A stretch of DNA of 64,000 nucleotides, taken from Polyangium sp. 15x6. Its GTDB lineage: Bacteria > Myxococcota_A > Polyangia > Polyangiales > Polyangiaceae. The position numbers and the translations under genes are program-made. Shown here one piece after another: positions 1 to 9,228 of the stretch. Numbering within the stretch: position 1 is the stretch's first letter; the number at the start of each line of letters is the position of its first letter. Under the pieces are notes generated by a model. The model was not told the DNA's origin. It searched no databases and was given only the letters and a program-made list of their open reading frames with translations. The DNA lies in the NCBI RefSeq assembly GCF_029960785.1, contig NZ_JASBQE010000007.1:1-64000 (forward strand). Direction: 5' to 3'.

Positions 1-1837
1 GCGTCGGCGAAGGCCCGAGCCGCTCGCGCAGCGCGCTCGCCCGCTCGGCCGCCTCGTCCGGCCGGCCCGAGCGCGCCAGGACGAACGCCGTCAGGCACGC
101 CGCCGCCGCTTCCGTCTCCCGCTGCGCCGGGCTGCTCCCGCCCGGCGTGGACAGCGCCGCGTGGCTGAGCGCCGCGAGCGCGCGCGCGTCGTCGCCGCGC
201 TCGATCGAGATCACGCCGAGCACGAGCGCCGCGTCCGCCGCGAGCGCGCGCAGATCCACCGAGGACGTTTGACCTGCAAACTTCCACTCTCCGGCGAGCT
301 CCAGCGCGGCCGAGAGGCTGTCGGTCGCGAGGGCGAAGCGCTCGCGGGCCGCGTGGCGCTTGCCTCTGCGGTAGAGCGCGAGCAGCACGGCCTCGAAGAT
401 CTCGGGATCCTCGTGCCTGCGGTCGTGGAACCGCCGGACGACCTCGTCGTACTCGCCCGTCTCGGTCTGCGCCGAGAGGTCGCCGAGCGCGAGGAACGCC
501 TTCGCCGTCTCCTTGCTCCCTCGCTCGTCACGCACCGCCTCGCGCACGATCGCCGCGCAGATCTTGGCGGCCTCGGCGTTCCTCCCCTGCGCCCGGAGCG
601 CCATGGCCTCGGCCAGGCGCTCGGCGTGCTGGGCCGAGAGCTTGCGCGACGAGAGCGGATCGGGCCGCGACGGCCGATCCGTGGCGCTCGTCGGGCGGCT
701 GCCGGACGTGGTCCCGGGCGGCGACGACAGCCCCGGCGAGCTCGGCCTCTCCGTGGGCACGACGCGGATGCCTTCCGCGGGCGTCGCCTGGGGCGCCGCG
801 CGGCGCGCCTCGATCGCCGAGAGCAGCTCCGCCGACATGGGCCGCGCGCGCGCGCCGACCTTGATCGGGCTCGTCTTCGAGAGGCACTGCACGAAGCGGA
901 AGTAGGCGTGCGAGAGCCCCTGCGGATCCGACGTCGGCTCGACCTCGGCGGCGAGGCGCGGGGCGGGCTTCGTGGTGCTGCGCTGCGGGATCTGCGCGAG
1001 CTCGAGGTAGAGCGAGAGATCACACGCGGGCAGCGCGAGCGTCTGCCGGAGGAGCGCTTCGAGCCGCGGCCGCGCCTCCTCCACGAACGCGCGACCCGCG
1101 GACCCGTCGGCCACGTGCACGAGCAGCGGGAACAGGTGGATCGGCCGATCCGTCGAGGCGATCGCGCGCCTGCCGTGCGCCCAGGCGCCGAGCTCGATGG
1201 CTTCTTCGAGCGACGCGTCGTCGAGCACCACCACGAGCTTGTCGGCGAAGTGCGAGGCGAGGAGCGCCGTCGTCTCGGTCTCGCCCGTCGGCGCGTCGAG
1301 GAGCACCGCGTCGTAGCGCCCGCGTAGCGCTGCGGCGATCTCTTCGAGCACGCCGGGGAATGCTTCGAGCCCGTCGAGCGGGCGGTTTCGCTCGCGCGGC
1401 GTGTCCTCGCCGCCGACGGGCAGGAAGTGAAGCTCCACCGTCCGGTCCTCGGGCAGACCGGGGTAGCGCAGGGGCACGCGCCGGATCGTGGCCTCGTTCG
1501 CCTCGATGATGCGCTCGACGAACTCGCGCGCCGCGCCGCCGCCGCCGGGCCCGCGCGTCGCCGGGAAGCGCCGGGCTTCTTCGCGTACGGACGCGAGCAG
1601 ATCGACGACGCCGGGCGCGGGCCGCGGCCTCGGGGCGCTCGACGTGGCGGCGCGGCGCTTCGTGTCGTCCGGGAAGTACCGCGTGAGCGTGGGCGAGTCG
1701 ACGGCGAGGTCGACGACGAGGACCTTGTCGCCGCGATGGGCGAGCAGGGCCGCGACGTTTGCCAGGGCCATCGCGCGTCCCGCGTCGCTGCGGGCCGACG
1801 CGAACACGGCGAGGTAGCCATCCCGAACGGTAGGCAA
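1..1837 (-). CDS. ParA/MinD-like ATPase with degenerate P-loop and C-terminal helical-repeat region (3' end off the window)
   Basis: The frame is open from the left edge to a TTG start at 1837, preceded seven bases earlier by GGAGGG, so about 612 codons are visible and the C-terminus is missing. Residues 16-22 read RSDAGRA followed by MALANVAALLA. This aligns with the KGGxGRSMALAN Walker A of one ParA-like group, but the glycines are lost and Arg replaces the signature Lys. A VLVVDLAVDSP strand follows, and near residue 175 YDAVLLDAPTG resembles the Walker B region. A Pro/Ser-rich linker leads to a C-terminal stretch rich in Ala, Glu and Arg that looks like TPR helices. Nucleotide hydrolysis is doubtful given the P-loop. 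The family assignment is by motif; the role is unknown. Confidence 0.75.
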   Translation of the reverse strand, partial: MPTVRDGYLAVFASARSDAGRAMALANVAALLAHRGDKVLVVDLAVDSPTLTRYFPDDTKRRAATSSAPRPRPAPGVVDLLASVREEARRFPATRGPGGGGAAREFVERIIEANEATIRRVPLRYPGLPEDRTVELHFLPVGGEDTPRERNRPLDGLEAFPGVLEEIAAALRGRYDAVLLDAPTGETETTALLASHFADKLVVVLDDASLEEAIELGAWAHGRRAIASTDRPIHLFPLLVHVADGSAGRAFVEEARPRLEALLRQTLALPACDLSLYLELAQIPQRSTTKPAPRLAAEVEPTSDPQGLSHAYFRFVQCLSKTSPIKVGARARPMSAELLSAIEARRAAPQATPAEGIRVVPTERPSSPGLSSPPGTTSGSRPTSATDRPSRPDPLSSRKLSAQHAERLAEAMALRAQGRNAEAAKICAAIVREAVRDERGSKETAKAFLALGDLSAQTETGEYDEVVRRFHDRRHEDPEIFEAVLLALYRRGKRHAARERFALATDSLSAALELAGEWKFAGQTSSVDLRALAADAALVLGVISIERGDDARALAALSHAALSTPGGSSPAQRETEAAAACLTAFVLARSGRPDEAAERASALRERLGPSPT

Positions 1838-1966
1838 TCGAAAACCCTCCAGCGGCCTACTTTCGCATGTTGCGGCCGCGGTACAAGAGGGTCTCTAGCG
1901 GCAGCCGTGCTCCCTGGGGGTTTGGGGGCGCAGCTCGGCTTGCCGAGCGTAGCCCCCAAGCGCAAA

Positions 1967-3139
1967 TCAAAGTGCCCCGGATTCCATCGCCGCCTTCTCG
2001 GCTGCGCGCACGGCCGTCTTTGCTTTGGCCTTGCCGGCGATCACGCGCGCGAGTGCGTCCGCGTAGACCTCGGTCGTATCCATCGCGTCGAAGATCATGT
2101 TCCGCACGAGCAGCGCCGAGAGCGGCTCGTCGGTGTAATCGAGGGCGACCTTGAACCGGACGGAACCGTCGTCGAAGTCCATCTCGAAATTGCCATCGCC
2201 CATGCCGAAATTCGCGCGCGTGACGAACTCGGCGAGCTCTGTGCGGAGCTCCTTCTTCGCCTTCGGCTCGAACATCACGTACACGACGACCCGCTCGAGC
2301 TCCTCGGACAGACGGACCGCGAACGACTCCACGATCCCCTGGCCCACGGCGGCCAGGTAGTCGATGTACCCCGCCTCGTCCTCGGAAAGCGCGAACGAAA
2401 AACCGGAGGCCCCGAGCACCTCCTCGACGACCATCCGGGCCGTCGGCGGCGCTTCCTCGACCTTGGCGGCCTTGGCGGCCTTGGCGGCCTTGCGCCCCTT
2501 CGTTCCGTCCTTTTTGGCTTCCATCGTTCCGGTCCTCTGATTTTCCTCGGCCTTGCGAATCGTGTCGAGCAGGTGCTGCGTGTTCGGGCGATGGTGCCAG
2601 TCGGGCGGGGCCATCGCGAGGGCGCGCTCGCAATCCTCCACGGCGCCCGCGAAATCCGCGCGCAGGGCCCTGAGCGCGGCCCGCTCGCCATAGGCGCTCG
2701 GCTCGTCCGGCGCAAGGCGAATGGCCTCGTCGAGGTCGGCGATGGCCCCCGCGAGATCCCCGTGCCGCTGCTTCGTCAAACCACGGCGCTGCCAGGCGGG
2801 CGCGAATTCAGGCGCCATCTCGATCGCCTTCGTGTAATCGTGGAGCGCGCCGTGGACATCACCGGCGAGCGACCGGGCATTGCCGCGGTTGTACATCGGC
2901 GCGTGCTCCCCGGGCGCGAGCTTCATGGCTTCCGTGAAATCGGCGATCGCGCCGTCGAGATCGCCCTCCTCCTGCTTGCGATTGCCACGATTGTTGATCA
3001 CGGCCCAGGGAGGCATCCCGCCCTCGGGCGCCTCCTTCGTGACGATGGGCCGCGTCGGAGCGCGCTTCGTGGTTCGTTTCGCCGGAGTTTTCCGGGTGGT
3101 GCTTTTCGTCGCGGGGGTTTTTTTCGTCGAACGCGGCAT
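1967..3139 (-). CDS. TPR-repeat protein with C-terminal YbjN domain
   Basis: The 390-residue product has three parts. Residues 1-30 are a Lys/Thr/Ala/Pro-rich basic tail. About 40-190 carry four to five TPR units (patterns such as YNRGNARSLAGD and WQRRGLTKQRHGD). After a Lys/Ala linker containing repeated KAA units, about 230-385 resembles the YbjN (sensory transduction regulator-like) fold, with VVEEVLGASGFSF at its start. No signal peptide or membrane segment is visible, so it should be cytoplasmic. TPRs usually mediate protein contacts and YbjN domains are of poorly known function, so the partner is unknown. The ATG at 3139 is the first in frame; no clear ribosome-binding site precedes it. 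Confidence 0.8.
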   Translation of the reverse strand: MPRSTKKTPATKSTTRKTPAKRTTKRAPTRPIVTKEAPEGGMPPWAVINNRGNRKQEEGDLDGAIADFTEAMKLAPGEHAPMYNRGNARSLAGDVHGALHDYTKAIEMAPEFAPAWQRRGLTKQRHGDLAGAIADLDEAIRLAPDEPSAYGERAALRALRADFAGAVEDCERALAMAPPDWHHRPNTQHLLDTIRKAEENQRTGTMEAKKDGTKGRKAAKAAKAAKVEEAPPTARMVVEEVLGASGFSFALSEDEAGYIDYLAAVGQGIVESFAVRLSEELERVVVYVMFEPKAKKELRTELAEFVTRANFGMGDGNFEMDFDDGSVRFKVALDYTDEPLSALLVRNMIFDAMDTTEVYADALARVIAGKAKAKTAVRAAEKAAMESGAL

Positions 3140-3284
3140 GGATCGGCGGAAGCGTACCCCCTGGGAGGGGCCGAGGAAACATTTTTCCCGAGCTTCCTCG
3201 CGCGCCGCCCGTTCTTCCGGTCCCGCCCGGATGGCGGGACAAACGGGGCGCGGCGCCCGAGCGAGCGCCGCGCCCGGCGTGGTT

Positions 3285-5120
3285 TTACTGAATGAGCCGC
3301 TTGATCTCGCCGCCCGCGATGTACGAGCCGCCGCCCGAGGCCTCGACGACCTCGTCGCAGACGTAGAGCACCCCGAGCTCGCGGATGCTGCGCGGGAAGC
3401 GGATGTTGTAGTCCGGGTTGTAGCCGTCGCTCACCACGCGCGCGCGGAGCTTCTTGCCCTCGGGCACGCATTGCACGAGCACGCCGTCGCCGATCTCCGT
3501 GCACGTCGGCAGATCCGCCGCCGTCGCCGGCGTCTTCGCCGCCTTCGAGGACGACGACGCCCTTCGGCTCGACCCGCCCGAGCTCACGCTCACGGTCTCG
3601 CCCGGCCGGAGCAGCCGCTTGATCCAGCCTGCCGCGCGGTAGAAGCTCCCGTCGTTGCTCCCCACCACGTTCTCGACGAGGTACGTCACGCCCTCCTGCC
3701 GGATCGCGCGCGGGAACTGGACGTTCTTCGACGAATCGAAGCCGTCCGAGATCACCTTGATCCGGAGCTTGCCGCCCTCCTTCTCGCAGCGCACCACCAC
3801 GCCGCCGTCCGCGCTCGTGACCGTGGGCAAACCCGCCGCGCTGCCGCCGGCCGTGCCGCGCTGCGCGAGGTCGCTGCGGTTGCGCGTCCCGGCCTGGTAC
3901 GACTGATCGCGCAGCTCCTTGCGGAGCACGCCGTCGTACGACCGCTTCTCCAGCCGGTCGGCGAAATGCTCGAGCTGCTCGATCTCCTCGGCGAACGCGA
4001 ACTGGTTCGCGAGCGGGCTGTTCCGGAGATCCTCGGCCATCTTCCGCAGCTTCTGCGCCGCGTTCTTGAGGTCGCCCTTGTCCGCGAGATCGACCGCCTC
4101 GTCCTTGAGCTTCGCCGTCTCCAGGCGCCGCGCCTCGCCGATGACGTTGATGTCCTGCGCCGCCGCGGCCGCTTCCTCGGCCGTGCCCGCGTTCACGGTC
4201 ACGACAAACTCGCCCGACCCGTCCTTGATCGAGCCGTCCACCACCGTCTGGTACTGGAACTGGACGGACGCGACCTTGATCGTCCCGGCCTTCGTCGGCT
4301 TCACCTCGAGCTCGAGCGCGAGGACCTTGTCCTCCACGGCGTACACGTCGCCGAGCGTCACTTCGAGCTCGCTGCCCTTCTCCTGGATGCGGTACTTGTT
4401 CAGCACCCAACCGTGCTCCACGACGTCGTCGGGCCGCACGCTCACCACGAGGTTCTGCCCGATCACGGAGGACAAACCTTCGAGCTCGATCTTGAAGACC
4501 TGCTCGACGTCCTCGGGCGACTCGATGAAATAGAAGTTGCCCTCGGCCTCGCGGGCCATGCCGATGAGCAGGTCCTCGTTGAAGCCCGAGCCGAAGCCGA
4601 GCGTCGTGGTCACGACGCCCTCGCCGGCCTTCTCGCCGGACGTCTTCTTCAGCACGTCGGGATCGGTGATCCCCATGTTCGCCTGGCCGTCCGTGAGGAG
4701 CAGGACGCGGTTCACCTCGTCCTTCTTCGCGTGCTTCTTCACGTGCTTGACGCCCTCGAGCCAGCCGCCCGAGAGGTTCGTGCAGCCGCCGGCGCGCGCC
4801 TTGCCGATCTTGTCCTGGATGCCCTTCTTGTCCTTGGCGAGCACCGGATCGACGATCGTGTCGGCGCTGTCGTCGAAGATGACGACGCTCACGCGATCGT
4901 CTTCCTTCATCTCGCCGACGAGCGCCTGCGCGGCCTTGATGGCCTGCCGCAGCGGCGTGCCGCCCATCGAGCCGGAGCGATCGAGCACGAGGCTCAGGTT
5001 CAGCTTCCTCCTCGGCGCGTCTTCTTTTTTCCCCTCCGCCCCGAAGCGGACGACGAGCGATAGCTTGGTGGATTCACCGACGACGATCGTCGGCTTGCTC
5101 AATGCGTAGGTCGCTTTCAC
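3285..5120 (-). CDS. von Willebrand factor A domain protein with duplicated C-terminal domain
   Basis: This 611-residue protein starts at a GTG, with GAGGGG seven bases upstream. Residues about 40-215 form a VWA domain with a complete metal-ion-dependent adhesion site: DRSGSMGG at 47-54, the TNLSGG threonine near 112, and LLLTDGQAN near 138. A beta-rich region and a helical stretch (about 330-400) follow. The C-terminus holds two copies of a roughly 65-residue unit sharing the patterns KLR..V.SDG, FPR.IR..GV.Y and a closing IKRL. No signal peptide is seen, so it is probably intracellular, perhaps a scaffold or metal-dependent binding protein. I do not recognise the C-terminal unit. Confidence 0.85.
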   Translation of the reverse strand: MKATYALSKPTIVVGESTKLSLVVRFGAEGKKEDAPRRKLNLSLVLDRSGSMGGTPLRQAIKAAQALVGEMKEDDRVSVVIFDDSADTIVDPVLAKDKKGIQDKIGKARAGGCTNLSGGWLEGVKHVKKHAKKDEVNRVLLLTDGQANMGITDPDVLKKTSGEKAGEGVVTTTLGFGSGFNEDLLIGMAREAEGNFYFIESPEDVEQVFKIELEGLSSVIGQNLVVSVRPDDVVEHGWVLNKYRIQEKGSELEVTLGDVYAVEDKVLALELEVKPTKAGTIKVASVQFQYQTVVDGSIKDGSGEFVVTVNAGTAEEAAAAAQDINVIGEARRLETAKLKDEAVDLADKGDLKNAAQKLRKMAEDLRNSPLANQFAFAEEIEQLEHFADRLEKRSYDGVLRKELRDQSYQAGTRNRSDLAQRGTAGGSAAGLPTVTSADGGVVVRCEKEGGKLRIKVISDGFDSSKNVQFPRAIRQEGVTYLVENVVGSNDGSFYRAAGWIKRLLRPGETVSVSSGGSSRRASSSSKAAKTPATAADLPTCTEIGDGVLVQCVPEGKKLRARVVSDGYNPDYNIRFPRSIRELGVLYVCDEVVEASGGGSYIAGGEIKRLIQ

Positions 5121-5205
5121 GGAGTTTCCCCTCTGGACGCCCGAAGTGGCCGCCCGCGCGGCCTAGAGAGGTATCACAAGGTGGCCAGGGCGGAAAATCA
5201 GGATC

Positions 5206-6552
5206 TCAAAGAGGGAACAAGACGAGCATGGGGGAGAGCACGTCCGAGCCCGCCTTTTCGTTCCCCACCTGCCCCGAGATGTTGCTCCCCCAGCAGGAGA
5301 CCCGGCCCTTGCTCGTCCGCGCGCACGTGTGGCGCGATCCGGCCCCGATCTCCACGACGTCGGGCAGCTCCACGGGCAGCGGCAGGTACGTGGTATCCAT
5401 CGTCCCATTGCCGAGGCGCACCACCGTGCTCGACACGTAGGGCTTGCCTTCCGAGCCCGAGACGCTCGCCGTGTGCTGGAAACCCGCGGAGACGGAGATC
5501 GGCGAGGGCAGCGCGGAAGGATCCGTGGGCGACGTGCGCCAGGTGAACTCGCCGTCGATCCCGAGCTGCCCCTGATATCCGTTGCCCCAGCAATATTGCT
5601 GCCCGCCCTTCAAGGCGCAGGTGTGCTCGAAGCCGGCCGAGATCTGCTCCACGCCGGTCAAGCTCACGACCTTCGGCGCGGGCTGATCCGGCCCGTCCCC
5701 GATCCCGAGCCGACCATAAAGTCCGTTCACGCCCCAGCAATGGAGGGTCCCGTCCTTTTTCACCGCGCACGTGTGCTCGTTGCCCGCGGAGACGTGGGCG
5801 ACGTCCGTGAGCGCCACGAGCGACGGCATCTCGACCTTCTCGCTCGGCGCCCCGATCCCGCATTGCCCCATGTCGTTCGCGCCCCAGCAATAAAGCTCGC
5901 CCTGGTTCGTCACCGCGCACGTGTGCCGCCCGCCCACGCTCACCTCCTTCGCGCCGACGAGGCTCACGACCGTGGTGGGTTTGTCTTGCCAGTTCCCGCT
6001 CGCCGTCCCGAGCTGCCCGCTCGTGTTCCAGCCCCAGCACTGCACCGTCGTGTCCTCGAGGACCACGCACGTGTGCGCGACGAGCTGCTCCGTGCCGGCC
6101 GCGTTCATGAAGAGGCCGCCGCCCGCGTCGAGGTGGATGGCCTTTCCGTCGACGGCGACCTTCTGCGGCGAACCCTGGTTCAGCGTGCCCCCGATCCCGA
6201 GCTCGTACGACGAGTTGTTCCCCCAGCAATACACGTCCCCGAGGGCCGTCCTCGCGCACGAGTGGTGGTAGCCGAGGGCGATCTGGACCGGATCGTTGCA
6301 CGTCGAATCGACGCACTGGAGCTGGCAGCGCACGCTGCAGCCGCCGCAGTTTTCGGGATCGTCCGTGACGGGCGTCTCGCAGCCCGGCGTGCCGTCGCAA
6401 TCGGCCATCCCGGGGTCACACGCGGGAGCGCCGCCGCCACCCCCCGCGCCGCCCGCGCCGCCGCCGCCCGCACCGTAATTGCGGGTCTCAGGCGAACACG
6501 CGACCAGGGCGAGGCCGACGACGAGGGCGTTTACGGAGAAAGCATTTCGCAT
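5206..6552 (-). CDS. RCC1-repeat lipoprotein
   Basis: The start at 6552 is chosen over an upstream in-frame codon because GAGG lies seven bases before it and it exposes a lipoprotein signal peptide (NALVVGLALVAC, lipobox Cys about residue 19). A Gly-rich linker and a short Cys-rich stretch (CDGTPGCE, NCGGCSVRC) of the kind common in myxobacterial surface proteins follow. The rest consists of seven RCC1-type units with the recurring pattern HTCA...G..YCWG.N..GQLG. The sixth unit is degenerate and lacks the CWG core. RCC1 repeats fold as a beta-propeller. Here it is probably an exported binding protein anchored in the envelope; the ligand is unknown. Confidence 0.88.
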   Translation of the reverse strand: MRNAFSVNALVVGLALVACSPETRNYGAGGGGAGGAGGGGGAPACDPGMADCDGTPGCETPVTDDPENCGGCSVRCQLQCVDSTCNDPVQIALGYHHSCARTALGDVYCWGNNSSYELGIGGTLNQGSPQKVAVDGKAIHLDAGGGLFMNAAGTEQLVAHTCVVLEDTTVQCWGWNTSGQLGTASGNWQDKPTTVVSLVGAKEVSVGGRHTCAVTNQGELYCWGANDMGQCGIGAPSEKVEMPSLVALTDVAHVSAGNEHTCAVKKDGTLHCWGVNGLYGRLGIGDGPDQPAPKVVSLTGVEQISAGFEHTCALKGGQQYCWGNGYQGQLGIDGEFTWRTSPTDPSALPSPISVSAGFQHTASVSGSEGKPYVSSTVVRLGNGTMDTTYLPLPVELPDVVEIGAGSRHTCARTSKGRVSCWGSNISGQVGNEKAGSDVLSPMLVLFPL

Positions 6553-6707
6553 GATGGAACCTCGGAGCCAACAGAAAGCCGACCCCGGTATGCTCTCGTA
6601 CGGCAACCCGATTGTCAACGTCCGCCCTCGCTGCGAGCATGAAAGGCGCCGCGAAAAACCGTCGAGGGTGCGACGAAATCACGTAGGCTGAGCGCCGAGG
6701 TGAGGGC

Positions 6708-6998
6708 ATGAACGAGAAGGATCTTCGCCGGGTTGCCGCGGCGCGCGACCGCATCGCGCTCGTCCTGACCGCGGCCACGATGTTCGCCTATTTCGGCTTC
6801 ATCCTGCTCGTGGCCTGGGGCAAACCCCTGCTCGGGAGCCTGCTCGCGCCAGGCTTGAGCCTCGGGATGCTACTCGGCTCCCTCGTGATCTTCCTGTCCT
6901 GGGTGTTCACGGGCGTCTACGTTTACTGGGCGAACCGCCATTACGACGTCCACGTCGATCGCATCGCCGGCAAATCGAAGAGCGGGGGCGGCACATGA
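6708..6998 (+). CDS. DUF485 inner-membrane protein, ActP partner
   Basis: The 96-residue product has two hydrophobic helices (about 18-38 and 48-74) separated by a short polar loop and ends in a basic, Gly-rich tail. Size, topology and the ITxxMFAYFGFILLVAW-like first helix match the DUF485 (YjcH) family. Members of this family are normally encoded directly before the acetate symporter actP. Its stop overlaps the following actP start by four bases (ATGA), so the two are translationally coupled. DUF485 proteins are assumed to help assemble or regulate the symporter; that role is inferred from context. Confidence 0.88.
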   Translation: MNEKDLRRVAAARDRIALVLTAATMFAYFGFILLVAWGKPLLGSLLAPGLSLGMLLGSLVIFLSWVFTGVYVYWANRHYDVHVDRIAGKSKSGGGT

Positions 6999-8560
6999 AC
7001 GGCGTTCGAACATCGCTCGGCGAGACGAGCGGCACGGCGATCGCGTTTTTCCTGCTCTTCATCTCCGCGACGCTCGCGATCACGGGCTGGGCCGCGCGCA
7101 AGACGAAGACCACGAGCGAGTTCTTCGCGGCCGGCGGCAACGTGAGCGGCTTGCAGAATGGATTCGCGCTCGCCGGCGATTACATGAGCGCTGCGAGCTT
7201 CCTCGGCATCGCGGGCCTCGTGGCGACGAGCGGCTTCGACGGCCTCATCTATTCGGTCGGCTGGCTCGTCGGTTGGCCCGTGGTGACGTTCCTCATCGCC
7301 GAGCCGTTGCGCAACCTCGGCAAGTACACGTTCGCCGACGTCGTGGCCTATCGCCTCAAGAAGAAGCCTGTGCGTATCGCCTCGGCGATCGGCGGGCTCA
7401 CGGTGATCAGCTTTTATCTCATCGCGCAGATGGTCGGCGCGGGCAACCTCATCAAGATGATGTTCGGCCTGCAATACGAGACCGCGCTGCTCATCGTGGG
7501 CACGGTCATGCTGCTCTACGTGCTCTTCGGCGGCATGATCGCGACGACGTGGGTGCAGATCGTCAAAGCGGTGCTCCTGCTCGGCGGGGCGACGCTCCTC
7601 GCGGTCCTGTCGCTCGTTCCTTTCGGGATGAACCCGCTCGCGCTTTTCGCGAAGGCGGCCGAGACCTATGGCCCTGAGGTCCTCGCGCCCGGCAAGCTCG
7701 TGTCGAGCCCGCTCGAAGCCGTCTCGCTTGGCCTCGCGCTCATGTTCGGCACGGCCGGCCTGCCGCACATCCTGATGCGCTTCTACACGGTGCCCGACGC
7801 GAAGGCCGCGCGCGCGTCCGTGTTTTATGCGACGGGCTTCATCGGCTTCTTTTACCTCGTCACGTTCATCCTCGGCTTCGGCGCGAGCGTGCACGTGGGC
7901 CGGGCGGCCATTACCACGGTCGACAAGGGCGGCAACATGGCCGCGCTTTTGCTCGCCGAGGCCGTGGGCGGTCGTCCTTTTCTCGGGTTTGTCTCGGCCG
8001 TTGCTTTTGCGACCATCCTCGCGGTCGTCGCGGGCCTGACGCTCTCGGGCGCGGCGGCGCTGGCGCACGACCTCTGGGTCGGCGTCATTCGACACGGGAA
8101 GGCGGACGAAAAAGAGCAGCTCAAGGTGGCGCGTGTCGCGACGATCGTGCTCGCGGTGGTCGCGATGGGCCTCGGCCTGCTCTTCAAGGGTCAGAACGTG
8201 GCCTTCATGGTCGGCCTCGCGTTTGCGGTCGCGGCGAGCTCGAATTTCCCGGTCCTGCTCCTGTCGATCACGTGGAGGAAGTTCACGACCCGGGGCGCCG
8301 TGAGCGCGATTGTGGTGGGCGTCGTCAGCGCGCTCGTGCTCATCTGGATGTCGCCGACCATTCAGGTGGATCTGCTCGAGAACCCCACGGCAATCCTGTC
8401 CCTGAAAAACCCGGGCATCATCACGGTGCCGCTCTCGTTCGTCGTGGGAATCGTGGTCAGCCTGCTTTTCCCGGAGCCCGAGGCCGAGGCGAAATATGCC
8501 GAGGTCGAGCGCCGCATGCACCTCGGCGCGGAGGAGAGGGAGCCGGTCGCGGCGGAGTGA
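6995..8560 (+). CDS. actP: Cation/acetate symporter ActP (sodium:solute symporter family)
   Basis: This 521-residue membrane protein is close to the usual length of ActP. It has about 13 hydrophobic segments and family landmarks such as the N-terminal TTSEFFAAGGNVSG and GDYMSAASFLGIAG stretches, and GTAGLPHILMRFYTVPDAKA in the middle. It should take up acetate and related short carboxylates with a cation. The start overlaps the DUF485 gene stop (ATGA). The next gene is on the opposite strand only a few bases downstream, so the operon ends here. Specificity for acetate rather than another short acid is inferred from the DUF485 pairing. Confidence 0.92.
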   Translation: MNGVRTSLGETSGTAIAFFLLFISATLAITGWAARKTKTTSEFFAAGGNVSGLQNGFALAGDYMSAASFLGIAGLVATSGFDGLIYSVGWLVGWPVVTFLIAEPLRNLGKYTFADVVAYRLKKKPVRIASAIGGLTVISFYLIAQMVGAGNLIKMMFGLQYETALLIVGTVMLLYVLFGGMIATTWVQIVKAVLLLGGATLLAVLSLVPFGMNPLALFAKAAETYGPEVLAPGKLVSSPLEAVSLGLALMFGTAGLPHILMRFYTVPDAKAARASVFYATGFIGFFYLVTFILGFGASVHVGRAAITTVDKGGNMAALLLAEAVGGRPFLGFVSAVAFATILAVVAGLTLSGAAALAHDLWVGVIRHGKADEKEQLKVARVATIVLAVVAMGLGLLFKGQNVAFMVGLAFAVAASSNFPVLLLSITWRKFTTRGAVSAIVVGVVSALVLIWMSPTIQVDLLENPTAILSLKNPGIITVPLSFVVGIVVSLLFPEPEAEAKYAEVERRMHLGAEEREPVAAE

Positions 8561-8563
8561 GCG

Positions 8564-9139
8564 TTACGCGCTTTCTTTCAAGGGGTTGTGATACACCTCG
8601 TCCAGATCGAGCTTGCAGCCGATCGAGGTGAGCTCTGCGAGCCCTGTCTCCGCCGTGTCGTGGTAGCTCCACGAGCCGTCTTCATTGCGGCGGAATACCT
8701 CGATCAGCCTATCCTCGGACGACACGAGCACGTACTCCCTCAGGGACGGGATCTGCTTGTAATGATGGAATTTGCGGCCCCGATCGTACGATTCGGTGCT
8801 CGGGGAGAGGACCTCCACCAGCACGACGGGGTTTGTCATCGTGTTCTCGTGCTCCGGATCCCGCTCCAGCTTCCCGCATACGACGCTGAGGTCCGGGTAC
8901 GTTGCGAGGCCCGTGGCGAGCACCCGAACTCGGACGTCGGAACTGAACGTCTCGCAGGGGCGTCCTTCGAGTTGGATGCCCAGAAGGAGTCCCACCCTCA
9001 TCGTGAGACGGCCGTGCTCCAGCGTTCCCCCCGCCATCGCGACGATCTCGCCGTTCCGGTACTCGTGTTTCGTCTCGGCCTTCTCCTCGAACGCGATGTA
9101 CTCGGCGAACGTGACGAGCTTGCGAGCGGCCTCTCCCAT
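8564..9139 (-). CDS. Uma2 family (DUF820) PD-(D/E)XK nuclease-like protein
   Basis: The ATG at 9139 has a strong AAGGAGG eight bases upstream. An alternative ATG at 9160 would place that site inside the gene, so 191 residues is preferred. The order of motifs is that of Uma2/DUF820 proteins: an N-terminal TFAEYIAFEEK, a Tyr-Arg-Asn-Gly-Glu stretch (HEYRNGEIVAMAGG), TYPDLSVVCG, then VVLVEVLSPSTESYDRGRK and YKQIPSLREYVLV. The Asp of PDLSVV and the Glu of LVEVLS fit the PD-(D/E)XK active site. These proteins are abundant in multicopy families in cyanobacteria and myxobacteria, and their function is not settled. No transposase or other mobile-element gene is nearby. Confidence 0.88.
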   Translation of the reverse strand: MGEAARKLVTFAEYIAFEEKAETKHEYRNGEIVAMAGGTLEHGRLTMRVGLLLGIQLEGRPCETFSSDVRVRVLATGLATYPDLSVVCGKLERDPEHENTMTNPVVLVEVLSPSTESYDRGRKFHHYKQIPSLREYVLVSSEDRLIEVFRRNEDGSWSYHDTAETGLAELTSIGCKLDLDEVYHNPLKESA

Positions 9140-9228
9140 GTGCGGTGCCTCCTTGCTCATCGCCCTACCACGCTCCTCGCCCCGTTCAAGGTTTTTCCAA
9201 CTGGAACCCGTTTTACCTTCTCGAACCC

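Noticed and set aside
161-1327. Long plus-strand open frame opposite the ParA-like gene
   Set aside because: Arg-rich composition with no family motif; it mirrors the third-position GC bias of the true minus-strand gene.
2880-5063. 727-residue plus-strand open frame
   Set aside because: Antisense of the VWA gene, which has clear domains and a ribosome-binding site.
8564-9139. Uma2 gene as evidence of a transposon
   Set aside because: No transposase, terminal repeats or target duplication are visible; these genes are common as stand-alone chromosomal copies.
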